A stretch of 64,000 bases of DNA from Prosthecobacter fusiformis (lineage in GTDB: Bacteria; Verrucomicrobiota; Verrucomicrobiia; Verrucomicrobiales; Verrucomicrobiaceae): positions 1-64,000 of the forward strand of contig NZ_SOCA01000008.1 in NCBI RefSeq assembly GCF_004364345.1, given 5' to 3'. A program made the translations under genes and the position numbers. Below, piece after piece: positions 33,645-41,812 of this stretch (the first letter of the stretch is position 1; every line of letters starts with the position of its first letter). The notes beneath the pieces were generated by a model. It saw only the letters and a program-made list of their open reading frames with translations. It did not search any database and was not told where the DNA came from.

Positions 33645-34011
33645 GATATCGACTCAACTAAACGCTGAAGACAGTCGTCGCAAGCAGAGGAGGGAATCCG
33701 AACGGCTTCCGCCATTGAAGGATAGGCCACAGAACTCAGTGGTTATTCCCTGACACAAAGCGCTTTCAATGCCTAACGGACGATCTGCAAGAAGAAGCAA
33801 AGTCCTTTTACCGGCATGCACCCCTAAACGCGAGGGCGTATATTTTCATTTATACGCCCATTCGAACAGTCCTTTCTCCAGGATCTGCAAGCATACCCAC
33901 GATGCATCCCAGTGTATGAACCAGTACCAATGCGGCCAAATAAGCCATTACCTCGGACTGCGCCCTCATTTGAATCTATGATTGAGAAATTCATAGTTCC
34001 AAGCAATCAAC
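33645..34011. other. Intergenic region with repeat copy and terminator-like hairpin
   Basis: 367 bp upstream of the GH115-like gene. It holds the right copy of the direct repeat (33814-33849), which also overlaps a perfect 7-bp inverted repeat GCGTATA..TATACGC at 33837-33858. A hairpin at 33972-33999 (CTATGA..TCATAG) lies just past the stop of the minus-strand gene at 34012. Short open frames on the plus strand here look random. Confidence 0.5.
33814..33849 (+). repeat. Direct repeat, right copy (flanks the GH115-like gene)
   Basis: Partner of the copy at 31504-31540, same orientation, about 2.3 kb apart, one mismatch in the 21-bp core (33828-33848). Left of the core, GCATGCACCCCTA matches GCAAGCCCCCTTA at most positions. 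Confidence 0.6.
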
Positions 34012-34506
34012 TCACGACTTCTTCCTTTTCTTCTCCAGGCGGTTGATCAGCATGTGCAAAGGCAGTGCATCGGTTAGGTCATAGGTGCCGCAGCTTTCAT
34101 CAATATAGTTTTCAGTGGCGATGATCTTGCCGCCATTTTTCTGAACGATTTGAATCCAGTCTCTCGTCGTGCAACCGCCTCGGGTGTTATGTCGATAATA
34201 GGCTAACAGCCCGTCCAATTTCACCAGATCCTTGTCCTTGAGCTCCAGAGTGCCCAGGTCAATGGGCTGCAATGCCTGCTCCCGCATCAACTCCTTATTC
34301 CAGAGATGTGGGTGGTGGATGACCTTGACGCTCACCGCATCCTCTTTGGAAAATTCAAAGTCATAATGGTGATTGTGGATACAGCCCTGGCTTGAAAAAG
34401 TGACATAAATGGTCTCTCCCGCCGCCATCTTTTGAAACGATAGGGCTTCCGCAGCCCAGGTGAAGGCAGGGACAAAAAAGAGTAGGCTAACCAAAAAGGG
34501 GTTCAT
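34012..34506 (-). CDS. Secreted protein of unknown function
   Basis: 164 residues from the ATG at 34506, with a signal peptide 'MNPFLVSLLFFVPAFTWA'. The mature part has three Cys ('QGCIHNHHYDFEF', 'RGGCTTRDW', 'DESCGTYDL') and a very basic C-terminus 'RLEKKRKKS'. The order Cys-His-His and the later Cys residues could form disulfides or a metal site. No family is recognised. It follows the MOSC gene by about 63 bp on the same strand. Confidence 0.72.
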   Translation of the reverse strand: MNPFLVSLLFFVPAFTWAAEALSFQKMAAGETIYVTFSSQGCIHNHHYDFEFSKEDAVSVKVIHHPHLWNKELMREQALQPIDLGTLELKDKDLVKLDGLLAYYRHNTRGGCTTRDWIQIVQKNGGKIIATENYIDESCGTYDLTDALPLHMLINRLEKKRKKS

Positions 34507-34569
34507 CAGACTTGGAAGAATATCCAAAGCTCCGGCTTCAAGCAATCCTCAAAACTTCACTTATTCCGT

Positions 34570-35115
34570 TCACCCCACCCTCAACACCCCACTGCTGCGG
34601 ATCTTCGCTCTCAGGCCGCCGCGAAATTCGCCTTTCATAAAGGCCTCCGCACCATCCGCGATGACGCGGTCCATCCACTGGCAGGGTTTGCATTCCTGGC
34701 TGCCTTCAAATTCGATGCCTTGGAAGATGAACCTTTTTCCCAGTCCGGTCTTCAGGGGCATGCCACGGACGATGAGGTTGCGCCGGAAGACGGAGGCAGG
34801 CAGTTTCGGCAGTTTGAAGATGCGTCGGATTTCCTCCACCACCGCCGCATCGAAAAACGTCACCTGCCCTTTGAAGTCTGGGCGGAAGCCAAAGTAACGA
34901 TCCCCGCGAAGGCCCATACCAGCCACGCATTCGATTTCTCGAACCTCTGTGATCCCGCTCTGCATCCGGCCTTCTCCCTGCCGCCCCCAGTAATCATGGC
35001 CGCCGGAGATGTAAATGTGCACCAGATCCCCTGTCCACACCGGCACCTCCACCGGTAGCGATTCCGTCTCTGCGGCTGGGGTCTGGGGGTCCGGGGTTTC
35101 CATGGGCACGTCCAA
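34570..35115 (-). CDS. MOSC-domain protein
   Basis: 181 residues. The MOSC (molybdenum cofactor sulfurase C-terminal) pattern is visible: 'VAGMGLRGDRYFGF', 'FRRNLIVRGMPL', 'FEGSQECKPCQWMDRV' with the conserved Cys, and 'FRGGLRAKIRSSGVLRVG'. MOSC domains handle sulfur or the molybdenum cofactor, as in YiiM and the amidoxime reductases. It lacks the N-terminal beta-barrel partner of mARC proteins. A start at 35103 is also possible. It diverges from the FAD protein gene at 35272. Confidence 0.82.
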   Translation of the reverse strand: MDVPMETPDPQTPAAETESLPVEVPVWTGDLVHIYISGGHDYWGRQGEGRMQSGITEVREIECVAGMGLRGDRYFGFRPDFKGQVTFFDAAVVEEIRRIFKLPKLPASVFRRNLIVRGMPLKTGLGKRFIFQGIEFEGSQECKPCQWMDRVIADGAEAFMKGEFRGGLRAKIRSSGVLRVG

Positions 35116-35271
35116 TTGCGGATCTGATCAAAATTGTGAAGCTCATAAACACATCGCGCGAAGGCCGCTCCCTGGCCTCCATGCGATTCAGTGACGGTGC
35201 CTTTGCATCTGCATCCTCACGGCACCCCATTTTCCAGTCCTAGCCCTCAACGTCTCTGTGCCTCGCTCTGA

Positions 35272-37095
35272 ATGAACTCCCATGAACCTCTCGCCATCAT
35301 CGGCAGCGGCCCCTCCTGCATCTTCCTGTTAAAGCATCTCCTGGATCAGGCGGAGATCCTGAAGCCGCATTTTCCAGAAGTCGCCATCTTTGAAAAAAGC
35401 AGCCTCACCGGCATGGGCATGCCCTACAATCCGCAGACGACGGACCGGTATAACATGTCCAATATTTCCTCCGAGGAACTGCCAGAGCTGCCCACCACCC
35501 TGGTTGACTGGCTGCGCAATCTGGAGCCAGAAGCCCTGCGTGAGCTGGACTTGGAAAATGTCGAAATCAGTGAAAGCGAGGTGTATAGCCGCCTCGCGCT
35601 CGGCCAGTATTTAAAAGCCCAGTATGATGCCTTGATCGCCCTCCTGGCCCAGGCAGGCATCCGCGTCCGCGAGTATCCGGACAGCGCCATCACGGATGTG
35701 CAGGATCATCCCTCCGGCAGCGGCGTCACCCTCACCACGGCCACGGGCAGCACGCATCTCTTTGACCGCATTGTCATTGCCACCGGTCACCATTGGGCGG
35801 AGGAAGACAAACCTGCCCAGGGTTACTACGCCTCCCCCTGGCCCATAACCAAGCTGCTGCCACCGGAGGGCAAATTTCATAATTTTCCCATCGGCACCCT
35901 GGGGGCCTCCCTCAGCGCCTTTGATGTCGTTTCCTCCCTCACCCACCGGCATGGCCGTTTTGTAACGGAGGAGGATGGTCACATGACCTACCAACCTCAT
36001 CCAGGGACAGAAAACTTCAAAATCACCATGCACTCCTCCGAAGGTCTGCTGCCGCATTTGCAGTTCGATCAGGTGGAACCCATGAGAAAAATCTACCGCC
36101 ATCTGAATCGCAACTCCTTGTTAGGCCTGATTGATGATTCCGGGTTCCTACGCATTGAGACCTACTTTGACAAAATCTGCCGCCCGGCGCTACGCACCGC
36201 CTTTGAAAAGGACGAGATGAAAGAGATGGTCCAGCTCCTGGATGACTCGGATTTCAGCCTCACCGACTTCGTGGAAAAAATGAGTGCCAAGCACGAATAT
36301 GCGGATGCCTTCGAAGGCATGCGTACGGAGATGGTGGAGGCCAAGGAATCCGTGGAAAACCACCAGCCCGTGCACTGGAAGGAGGTCATGGATGACCTGA
36401 TGTACACGCTGAATTTCCATGCCGGGCTCATGCCAGCGGAGGATCATCTGCTGCTGCACTCCGAGGTGATGCCCTTCCTCCTGAATGTCGTCGCCGCCAT
36501 GCCGCTGAATTCGGCCGATACCATCCTGGCCCTGCATCAGGCGGGCAAGTTGGAGATTGTCGCTGGCAAGGTGACCGTGGCCGAAGAACAAAAAGAACCC
36601 GGCAGCACCACCATCACCGTGGCGGATGAAGACCAGGAAAGCACCCTCAGCTATCGCATGTTCATTGATTGCAGCGGGCAAAAGCCCCTGGAGCTGGAGG
36701 ACTATCCCTTCCCCAGTCTTGTCAAAGACGGCACTGCCCGCAAAGCCCGCACCACCTTTGATGATGCCCACACGGCCGCCCCCAAAATGCCAGACAGCAA
36801 AAAAGAGCACCTGTTTAAAGAAAATGGCCGATGGCTTTACCACACTGGCGGCATTGATATTGACGGTGCATACAGGCTCATTGATTCCAATGGCAAGTCC
36901 CACCCGCGCATCCACGATATTGCCTTCCCTCACACCTCGGGCAAACGGCCCTACTCTTATGGCCTGCAGGCCTGCAATGATACCAGTGCCATCGTCGTTC
37001 AGGCCTGGGTGGAGGAATGCCAGCGGTCCTCTCCCGTGAATGATTCCCCGGCCGCGATCACCCGCATTTACGAAAAAATACAGGCCGCAGACTAG
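35272..37095 (+). CDS. FAD/NAD(P)-binding oxidoreductase (COG4529-like)
   Basis: 607 residues. It opens with a dinucleotide-binding fold, 'PLAIIGSGPSCIFLLKHLL' then an acidic end 'VAIFEKSSLTGMGMPYN', and has 'FDRIVIATGHHW' before a long central region. 'IGTLGASLSAFDVVSSL' is a second binding motif typical of the NAD_binding_9 / HydN-like family, whose reaction is mostly unknown. Near the C-terminus 'GGIDIDGAYRLID' resembles an FAD-closing motif. Its stop is 2 bp from that of the convergent dinB gene. Confidence 0.8.
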   Translation: MNSHEPLAIIGSGPSCIFLLKHLLDQAEILKPHFPEVAIFEKSSLTGMGMPYNPQTTDRYNMSNISSEELPELPTTLVDWLRNLEPEALRELDLENVEISESEVYSRLALGQYLKAQYDALIALLAQAGIRVREYPDSAITDVQDHPSGSGVTLTTATGSTHLFDRIVIATGHHWAEEDKPAQGYYASPWPITKLLPPEGKFHNFPIGTLGASLSAFDVVSSLTHRHGRFVTEEDGHMTYQPHPGTENFKITMHSSEGLLPHLQFDQVEPMRKIYRHLNRNSLLGLIDDSGFLRIETYFDKICRPALRTAFEKDEMKEMVQLLDDSDFSLTDFVEKMSAKHEYADAFEGMRTEMVEAKESVENHQPVHWKEVMDDLMYTLNFHAGLMPAEDHLLLHSEVMPFLLNVVAAMPLNSADTILALHQAGKLEIVAGKVTVAEEQKEPGSTTITVADEDQESTLSYRMFIDCSGQKPLELEDYPFPSLVKDGTARKARTTFDDAHTAAPKMPDSKKEHLFKENGRWLYHTGGIDIDGAYRLIDSNGKSHPRIHDIAFPHTSGKRPYSYGLQACNDTSAIVVQAWVEECQRSSPVNDSPAAITRIYEKIQAAD

Positions 37096-37097
37096 CA

Positions 37098-38183
37098 TCA
37101 AATCGGCAGCCGAAGCTGCTGCTGCGTGGGCGGCACCAGAGTGGAAAGGCCGATGCCTAACAAACGCAGCGGCCCGGTCACCAACTGATGCCGCGCCAGT
37201 AAAAAACACGCCACCCGGTAGATCTCCGCCGCCGTGGTCACCGGATCATCCAGGCGCAACTGCCGCGTCAGGGTGGTGAAGTCACTGTAGCGTACTTTCA
37301 CCTGCACCGTCAGCGCCCCCACTCCGTGCTTGTCCAGCGTTTGCGAGACATCCTGCGCCATCTCTTTCAATGCGGATCGCAGCTCAGGCCGGTGATCCGT
37401 GTCCTTCAGAAAGGTATTCTCCGCACTGATGCTCTTGCGCTCATCACTCAGATCCACTGGCCGATCATCAATGCCCATGGCCCGTTCCTTCAGCTTCCAG
37501 GCAAAGGAGCCCGCCACGGATTCCAGGGACATCTTCGTATCCTGTAGATCGCCCACCGTCATCAGTCCCATCGCCTCCAGCCCCCGTGCCGTCACAGGCC
37601 CCACACCATGGACTGTGCCTACCGGCAGAGGTCTCAAGAAGGCCAGCTTGTCACGGTCCAGGATGACGGTCAGGCCATCCGGCTTTTGGAAATCACTGGC
37701 CAGCTTGGCCAGAAACTTATTGGAGCTTATACCCACACTTGCTGTTAGGCCGCATTCCTCCCGGATGCGTTTTTTAATGGCCGCCGCCATGGGCCGCGCA
37801 GCTTCGATCGCCTCATCCAGCTCTGTCTTTTCCGCGACCAATGCACTCACATCCAGATACGCCTCATCCACGGATACTTGCTCGATCAGCGGCGTGAACT
37901 CATGAAGAATCGTCATGATGCGTGCGGACTCCGCCCGGTAAACGTCCATGCGCGGCCTCACAAAAATCCCCTCTGGACACAGCTTGGCCGCCGTGCGGGA
38001 GGGCATCGCCGAGCGCACCTTAAATTTCCGGGCCTCATAGCTCGCCGCACAGACCACGCCACGCTTGTCCGGTGGCGACCCGACAATCACCGGCCTGCCC
38101 CGGTAAGACGGCTCATCACGCTGCTCCACGGATGCGTAAAATGCATCCATATCCATGTGCAGAATGACCCGTGGCGTACCCAT
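37098..38183 (-). CDS. dinB: DNA polymerase IV (Y-family, translesion)
   Basis: 361 residues from the ATG at 38183 (MGTPRVILHMDMDAFYASVE). Catalytic acids D11 and the D106-E107 pair in 'SVDEAYLD' are present, as are 'GVVCAASYEARKFKV' and the thumb region 'PVGTVHGVGPVTARGLEAMG'. The C-terminus ends 'QQLRLPI', a beta-clamp-binding motif. It copies damaged DNA with low fidelity. Usually SOS-controlled; no LexA box was identified. A longer reading from 38249 lacks family support. Confidence 0.96.
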   Translation of the reverse strand: MGTPRVILHMDMDAFYASVEQRDEPSYRGRPVIVGSPPDKRGVVCAASYEARKFKVRSAMPSRTAAKLCPEGIFVRPRMDVYRAESARIMTILHEFTPLIEQVSVDEAYLDVSALVAEKTELDEAIEAARPMAAAIKKRIREECGLTASVGISSNKFLAKLASDFQKPDGLTVILDRDKLAFLRPLPVGTVHGVGPVTARGLEAMGLMTVGDLQDTKMSLESVAGSFAWKLKERAMGIDDRPVDLSDERKSISAENTFLKDTDHRPELRSALKEMAQDVSQTLDKHGVGALTVQVKVRYSDFTTLTRQLRLDDPVTTAAEIYRVACFLLARHQLVTGPLRLLGIGLSTLVPPTQQQLRLPI

Positions 38184-38259
38184 ATCCGTAATACGCTCCA
38201 GATGGCCATGCCGCGCCTCCTCGTCAACCCCTGACCCGGAGAACCTCACCTGCTTGGCA

Positions 38260-39714
38260 TCACTCCGCCGCCTTCATGCTTCCCAGCATTTCCAGCAGGC
38301 GCGCCGTGATCTTCACACTGGCCTGCACCTCCAGCCGGTTGGTGCCCAGCCACGTCTCATACCCACCCAGTTCATGATGCTCCGGCGTCGGCAGGTATCC
38401 ATAATATCCACTGGCGATGCTATGAGTAAAAGTCGGCTTAAAAGGACTCTTCTGTTTCAGCTCCAGCCCGGTCTCCACAAAGGTTTCACAAGGTATCGCA
38501 CAGATACCCACCGCACCGATTCGCAATGTCTGTAACGGCAGGTCAATCTGCGGCGGTGCATCCTTCAGCTTCAGTGTCCGCTCCGCATAGGCGATCTCCA
38601 GCACGGAGGTCTTCCCGCCAATGAGACGTGGTTTGTCCAGCACTCCCTGAGCCCAGGTGACCAGCTCAGGCGTGGGCTTGCGGGCTTCCAGTTTCAGCTC
38701 GCTAAAGCGGGCATCCAGCGGCACCCAGTCCTGATACGTGATGCCCTTCATGGCCGCCACCGTCGCCTGCGCCACATCATCCGCCACCTCACGGATCTTG
38801 CTATAGGGACCGCCAGACTTTGCCGGCGTTTTGGAGTAATCGTTGTTGTTGATGTTCCCGCTCGTGCCGTTGCTCATCATCGCCACGAATGGCGGGTCCT
38901 GCCGGTCCGCGCCTAACAACTGTTGCAATCGGTCACAAAACACCCCGTAATAGTCCGAGGAGATGTGATTCGACCCCACGCCCCCCACATAGTGCAGGGA
39001 ATAATTCGCCAGCACCGCCAGCGGTTTTCCATCCAACGTCTGGAGGGAGATGATGCTCACCTCCGGATCCGTTGGCCCCGCAGGCTTTACCAGATTGGCA
39101 CCCCGTGGCGGATTCATCTTCACTTTGTCAATCCCGCCAAAGGGATTCGGCGGCACCGTTCCCTCCTTCATAAACCAGCGGCGATTAAACACCTGATCCG
39201 GCTCCTCCCCCACACCCCAGCCGATGCGCGCAGGCACCAGGTTATTCACCGCCCGCGTCACCCCGTCCGCGATGCGGCGTGCCACAAAGGTCTGGTATTC
39301 ACTTAGCGGCTCATCCAGCGAGTAACGGTTTTCACTCAGCGCACTGGAGGCGGAATGCGTATGCGTGGCGGACATCAGCAGCCGCTCACGTGGGATACCC
39401 GTTTGTGCCTCCACCAGCCGCGCCGCTTCATCATACATCTGCCGCGCAGCCCCCAGCAGGTCACACACCACGATCGCCACCCGCTTCTCCCCATTGTCCA
39501 GCACCAGGCAGCGCGCATGCAATTCATCATGCACATGCGTGGAGGCAGAAGGGCTGAACCCGCCCACCACCGGCATGCCGATGGGCGGCGTGATGTTGCT
39601 CGTCGCCGCTCCTGCGAGAAACTTTTTCGAAGGCTCCTGTGCAGAAACACAGGCGAGGCTAAGGGCGATCCAGAAGACGAGTTGGCGCATCCATGGAATA
39701 CGCCTTTTTTTCAT
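38260..39714 (-). CDS. Secreted neutral-ceramidase-like hydrolase
   Basis: 484 residues from the ATG at 39714, with a basic start and signal peptide 'MRQLVFWIALSLACVSA'. It matches the N-terminal domain of neutral/alkaline ceramidases: 'GAATSNITPPIGMPVVGG', 'LLMSATHTHSASSAL', and 'NYSLHYVGGVGSNHISSDYYG', with His residues that bind zinc in the family. True ceramidases are longer (about 650-750) with an Ig-like end, so this is the N-domain form common in Planctomycetes and Verrucomicrobia. Its substrate is unknown. Third gene of a likely run with those at 39885 and 40804. Confidence 0.85.
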   Translation of the reverse strand: MKKRRIPWMRQLVFWIALSLACVSAQEPSKKFLAGAATSNITPPIGMPVVGGFSPSASTHVHDELHARCLVLDNGEKRVAIVVCDLLGAARQMYDEAARLVEAQTGIPRERLLMSATHTHSASSALSENRYSLDEPLSEYQTFVARRIADGVTRAVNNLVPARIGWGVGEEPDQVFNRRWFMKEGTVPPNPFGGIDKVKMNPPRGANLVKPAGPTDPEVSIISLQTLDGKPLAVLANYSLHYVGGVGSNHISSDYYGVFCDRLQQLLGADRQDPPFVAMMSNGTSGNINNNDYSKTPAKSGGPYSKIREVADDVAQATVAAMKGITYQDWVPLDARFSELKLEARKPTPELVTWAQGVLDKPRLIGGKTSVLEIAYAERTLKLKDAPPQIDLPLQTLRIGAVGICAIPCETFVETGLELKQKSPFKPTFTHSIASGYYGYLPTPEHHELGGYETWLGTNRLEVQASVKITARLLEMLGSMKAAE

Positions 39715-39884
39715 CCCATCCTTCGTCCCATTGTGACCAAACACGATACCTTCGTGAGCAAAGTAGCCCGCTCAGTCCCCTGTGCAGATGCAGCGCCGAA
39801 GCCCCAGTCAATCACCAGCCAACACCCGGCGCCGAAGCCCCAGACCTCACCCCCTAAACACCCCCACCAACAGCCCGTCTCGTC

Positions 39885-40763
39885 CTACCGGAAATAACCA
39901 CTCACCTTCAGCTTGCGGCTGAAAATCTTATCCCCGGCGGCCACATAAAGAATGTCATGGTCCTTGCCGGCAAACTCCGTGCTCACCACCTTGCCATCCA
40001 TCACCGGTTTGGCGATGATGCCAGCTAGGCGACCCGCCGGATCAAAGATCTGGATGCCCAGCTCCGTGGTCACAAAATACCGTCCTTTGGACTCCGTGGT
40101 GGCTCCATCCCCAGAGGCCGTTTCCTTGCCTGTGGCCAGCCACATCGTCATGAAGGGAGCCCCGCTGGAAAGCGTGCCATCCTCCTCGATACGCCAGGTC
40201 CACACATGCTTGCCGCCGCTTTCGGAGACCGCCAGTGTGGCTTCATCCGGGGAGATGGTGATGCCGTTCGGCTTGGCCACGTGACCCTCATCGGCAATGA
40301 TGTGCTTCTTGTCCGCCGTGATCAGGTGGATGCGTTGCGTCGGTGTCTCAGTGAAATAAACATTCCCCTTCTTGCTCACCACTAGGTCATTGCACTTCAC
40401 ACCCGTGAGAAGCACTTCCACTTCCCCTTTCATCGTGATGGCGATGACTCGCTGCTCACGGTTATGGCAGGCGTAAAAGCGACCATCTGGCCCTATTTGC
40501 AGACCGCTGATCCCAGGCAGGTTATCCAGAAAAAGATCCGTCTTCCCCGTTTCAGCATCCAGTTTGTAGATCCCCTTCCCGGCCTTCACATCGGTGAAGT
40601 ACAAGTGGCCTGCCGCATCCGTGCACAGCCCGTCGGTAAAGGTATAGCCGCTCACCGCCTCCTTCCACGGCTGGTCATCGCTGAGGTATTCGTGCAGGGA
40701 GGTATCCTGCGCATCAGACAACAGCGGCAGAAAGGCGAGGGATAAAAAGGCGAGGTGTTTCAT
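39885..40763 (-). CDS. Secreted SMP-30/gluconolactonase-like beta-propeller
   Basis: 292 residues from the ATG at 40763, signal peptide 'MKHLAFLSLAFLPLLSDA'. Six-bladed propeller repeats show as 'FTDGLCTDAAGHLYFTDV', 'ISGLQIGPDGRFYAC', 'CNDLVVSKKGNVYFTET' and 'KPNGITISPDEATLAVSES'. The Asn/Asp residues of these loops bind the divalent metal of SMP-30-type lactonases. It lies 40 bp after the esterase gene at 40804 on the same strand, so both are probably cotranscribed. Confidence 0.88.
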   Translation of the reverse strand: MKHLAFLSLAFLPLLSDAQDTSLHEYLSDDQPWKEAVSGYTFTDGLCTDAAGHLYFTDVKAGKGIYKLDAETGKTDLFLDNLPGISGLQIGPDGRFYACHNREQRVIAITMKGEVEVLLTGVKCNDLVVSKKGNVYFTETPTQRIHLITADKKHIIADEGHVAKPNGITISPDEATLAVSESGGKHVWTWRIEEDGTLSSGAPFMTMWLATGKETASGDGATTESKGRYFVTTELGIQIFDPAGRLAGIIAKPVMDGKVVSTEFAGKDHDILYVAAGDKIFSRKLKVSGYFR

Positions 40764-40803
40764 GGTCGGTCTAACAAAATGAATGGTGTAATGACAAGGC
40801 TGC

Positions 40804-41670
40804 TTATTTCTTCCACAGCCAGCGCAACGTATCCGGCAGCATGGACGCCCCGTGCTTGCCATTGTGAGTGCCTTCCCCCAGGACAAACTGGAAATCGTAT
40901 CCGGCGAATTTCAGCGCCGCAGCCATGTCTTGGTTGGCCAGGGGCCAGTTACCAAACTGGTTATCCAGATCATTCTTGCCATCTTGCAGGAAGACCTTCA
41001 GAGGCTTCTTGTCACTCTTGCGGATCAGCGCTGGATACACATGACCGCCACGGATGTTGGTAAAGGAACCGATGTGGCTCACCACCTTGCGAAATTCATC
41101 CGGCCGCTCCCAGGCCACGGTAAATGCACAGATGCCACCGCTGCTGTTTCCACAAATCGCACGCTCATCCGGATTCGTCGTCAGAGTATAATCCTTCGCC
41201 ACGGCGGGCAGGATTTCTTCCAGCAGAAAGCGGGCATACAAATCACCCAGGGAATCATACTCATAGCTGCGATTGCTACGCGGCTTAACCTTCGGGTCCT
41301 GGTTCGCAAAGTTCCCCGGCTGGATGAAAATGCCGATGGTCACTGGCATCTCCCCTTTGGCGATCAGGTTGTCAAACACCACCGGTGCACGGAACTGGCC
41401 GTCTGGTTTGACAAAGCCCGCTCCGTCACAAAACACCATCACCGCCGCAGGCTTCTCCTTGGTGTATTGGGCTGGCACATAGATCCACCAGTCACGCGTG
41501 GTACCAGGAAAGATCTTGGATTCCGTCCAGGCGGGCATCTGCGTCACCTTTCCCTGGGGCACCCCGGCCTGCACTTGGGAATCTGGCCCCAGCACGTATT
41601 GATCATCCTGCGGGGCAGCGTGGAGTCCGAAAGAAAGGGCGAGAAAAAAACAGGCAGCGGAAAACTTCAT
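40804..41670 (-). CDS. Secreted esterase, enterochelin-esterase-like
   Basis: 288 residues from the ATG at 41670, signal peptide 'MKFSAACFFLALSFGLHA'. An alpha/beta hydrolase with 'WWIYVPAQYTKEKPAAVMVFCDG', nucleophile Ser in 'AICGNSSGGICAFTVAW', Asp in 'FLQDGKNDLDN', and His in 'GEGTHNGKHG'. The family (Fes/IroE-like, also xylan-acetyl and feruloyl esterases) cleaves siderophore or sugar esters. The link with a lactonase-like propeller suggests carbohydrate ester breakdown, as inference. It is the first gene of the 40804-38260 run. Confidence 0.88.
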   Translation of the reverse strand: MKFSAACFFLALSFGLHAAPQDDQYVLGPDSQVQAGVPQGKVTQMPAWTESKIFPGTTRDWWIYVPAQYTKEKPAAVMVFCDGAGFVKPDGQFRAPVVFDNLIAKGEMPVTIGIFIQPGNFANQDPKVKPRSNRSYEYDSLGDLYARFLLEEILPAVAKDYTLTTNPDERAICGNSSGGICAFTVAWERPDEFRKVVSHIGSFTNIRGGHVYPALIRKSDKKPLKVFLQDGKNDLDNQFGNWPLANQDMAAALKFAGYDFQFVLGEGTHNGKHGASMLPDTLRWLWKK

Positions 41671-41765
41671 ACAGAGCGTGAACAAACGCCACCCGATGCC
41701 TCATGTTGCAAAACACTTGGCCATTCTGGTGGCGCGTTCATTCATGGCTCACGCATTCACTGCCA

Positions 41766-41795
41766 CAGATGCGGGTGAATCTGCACCCGCATCTG
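41766..41795 (-). terminator. Strong hairpin after the 41813 repeat-protein gene
   Basis: Perfect 12-bp inverted repeat CAGATGCGGGTG (41766-41777) and CACCCGCATCTG (41784-41795) with a 6-nt loop, starting about 18 bp past the stop of the minus-strand gene. No T-run follows, so it could stabilise the 3' end rather than terminate by itself. Confidence 0.55.
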
Positions 41796-41812
41796 CACGC
41801 AAACTTGAGCCC

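Noticed and set aside
33532-33981. Short plus-strand frames in the gap upstream of the GH115-like gene
   Set aside because: No ribosome site, no family likeness, and they overlap the direct repeat and the 5' end of the GH115-like gene.
28346-34011. An integrase or second tRNA-Val 3' end that would prove an island
   Set aside because: Neither was found by eye, so the island remains an inference from composition and gene types.
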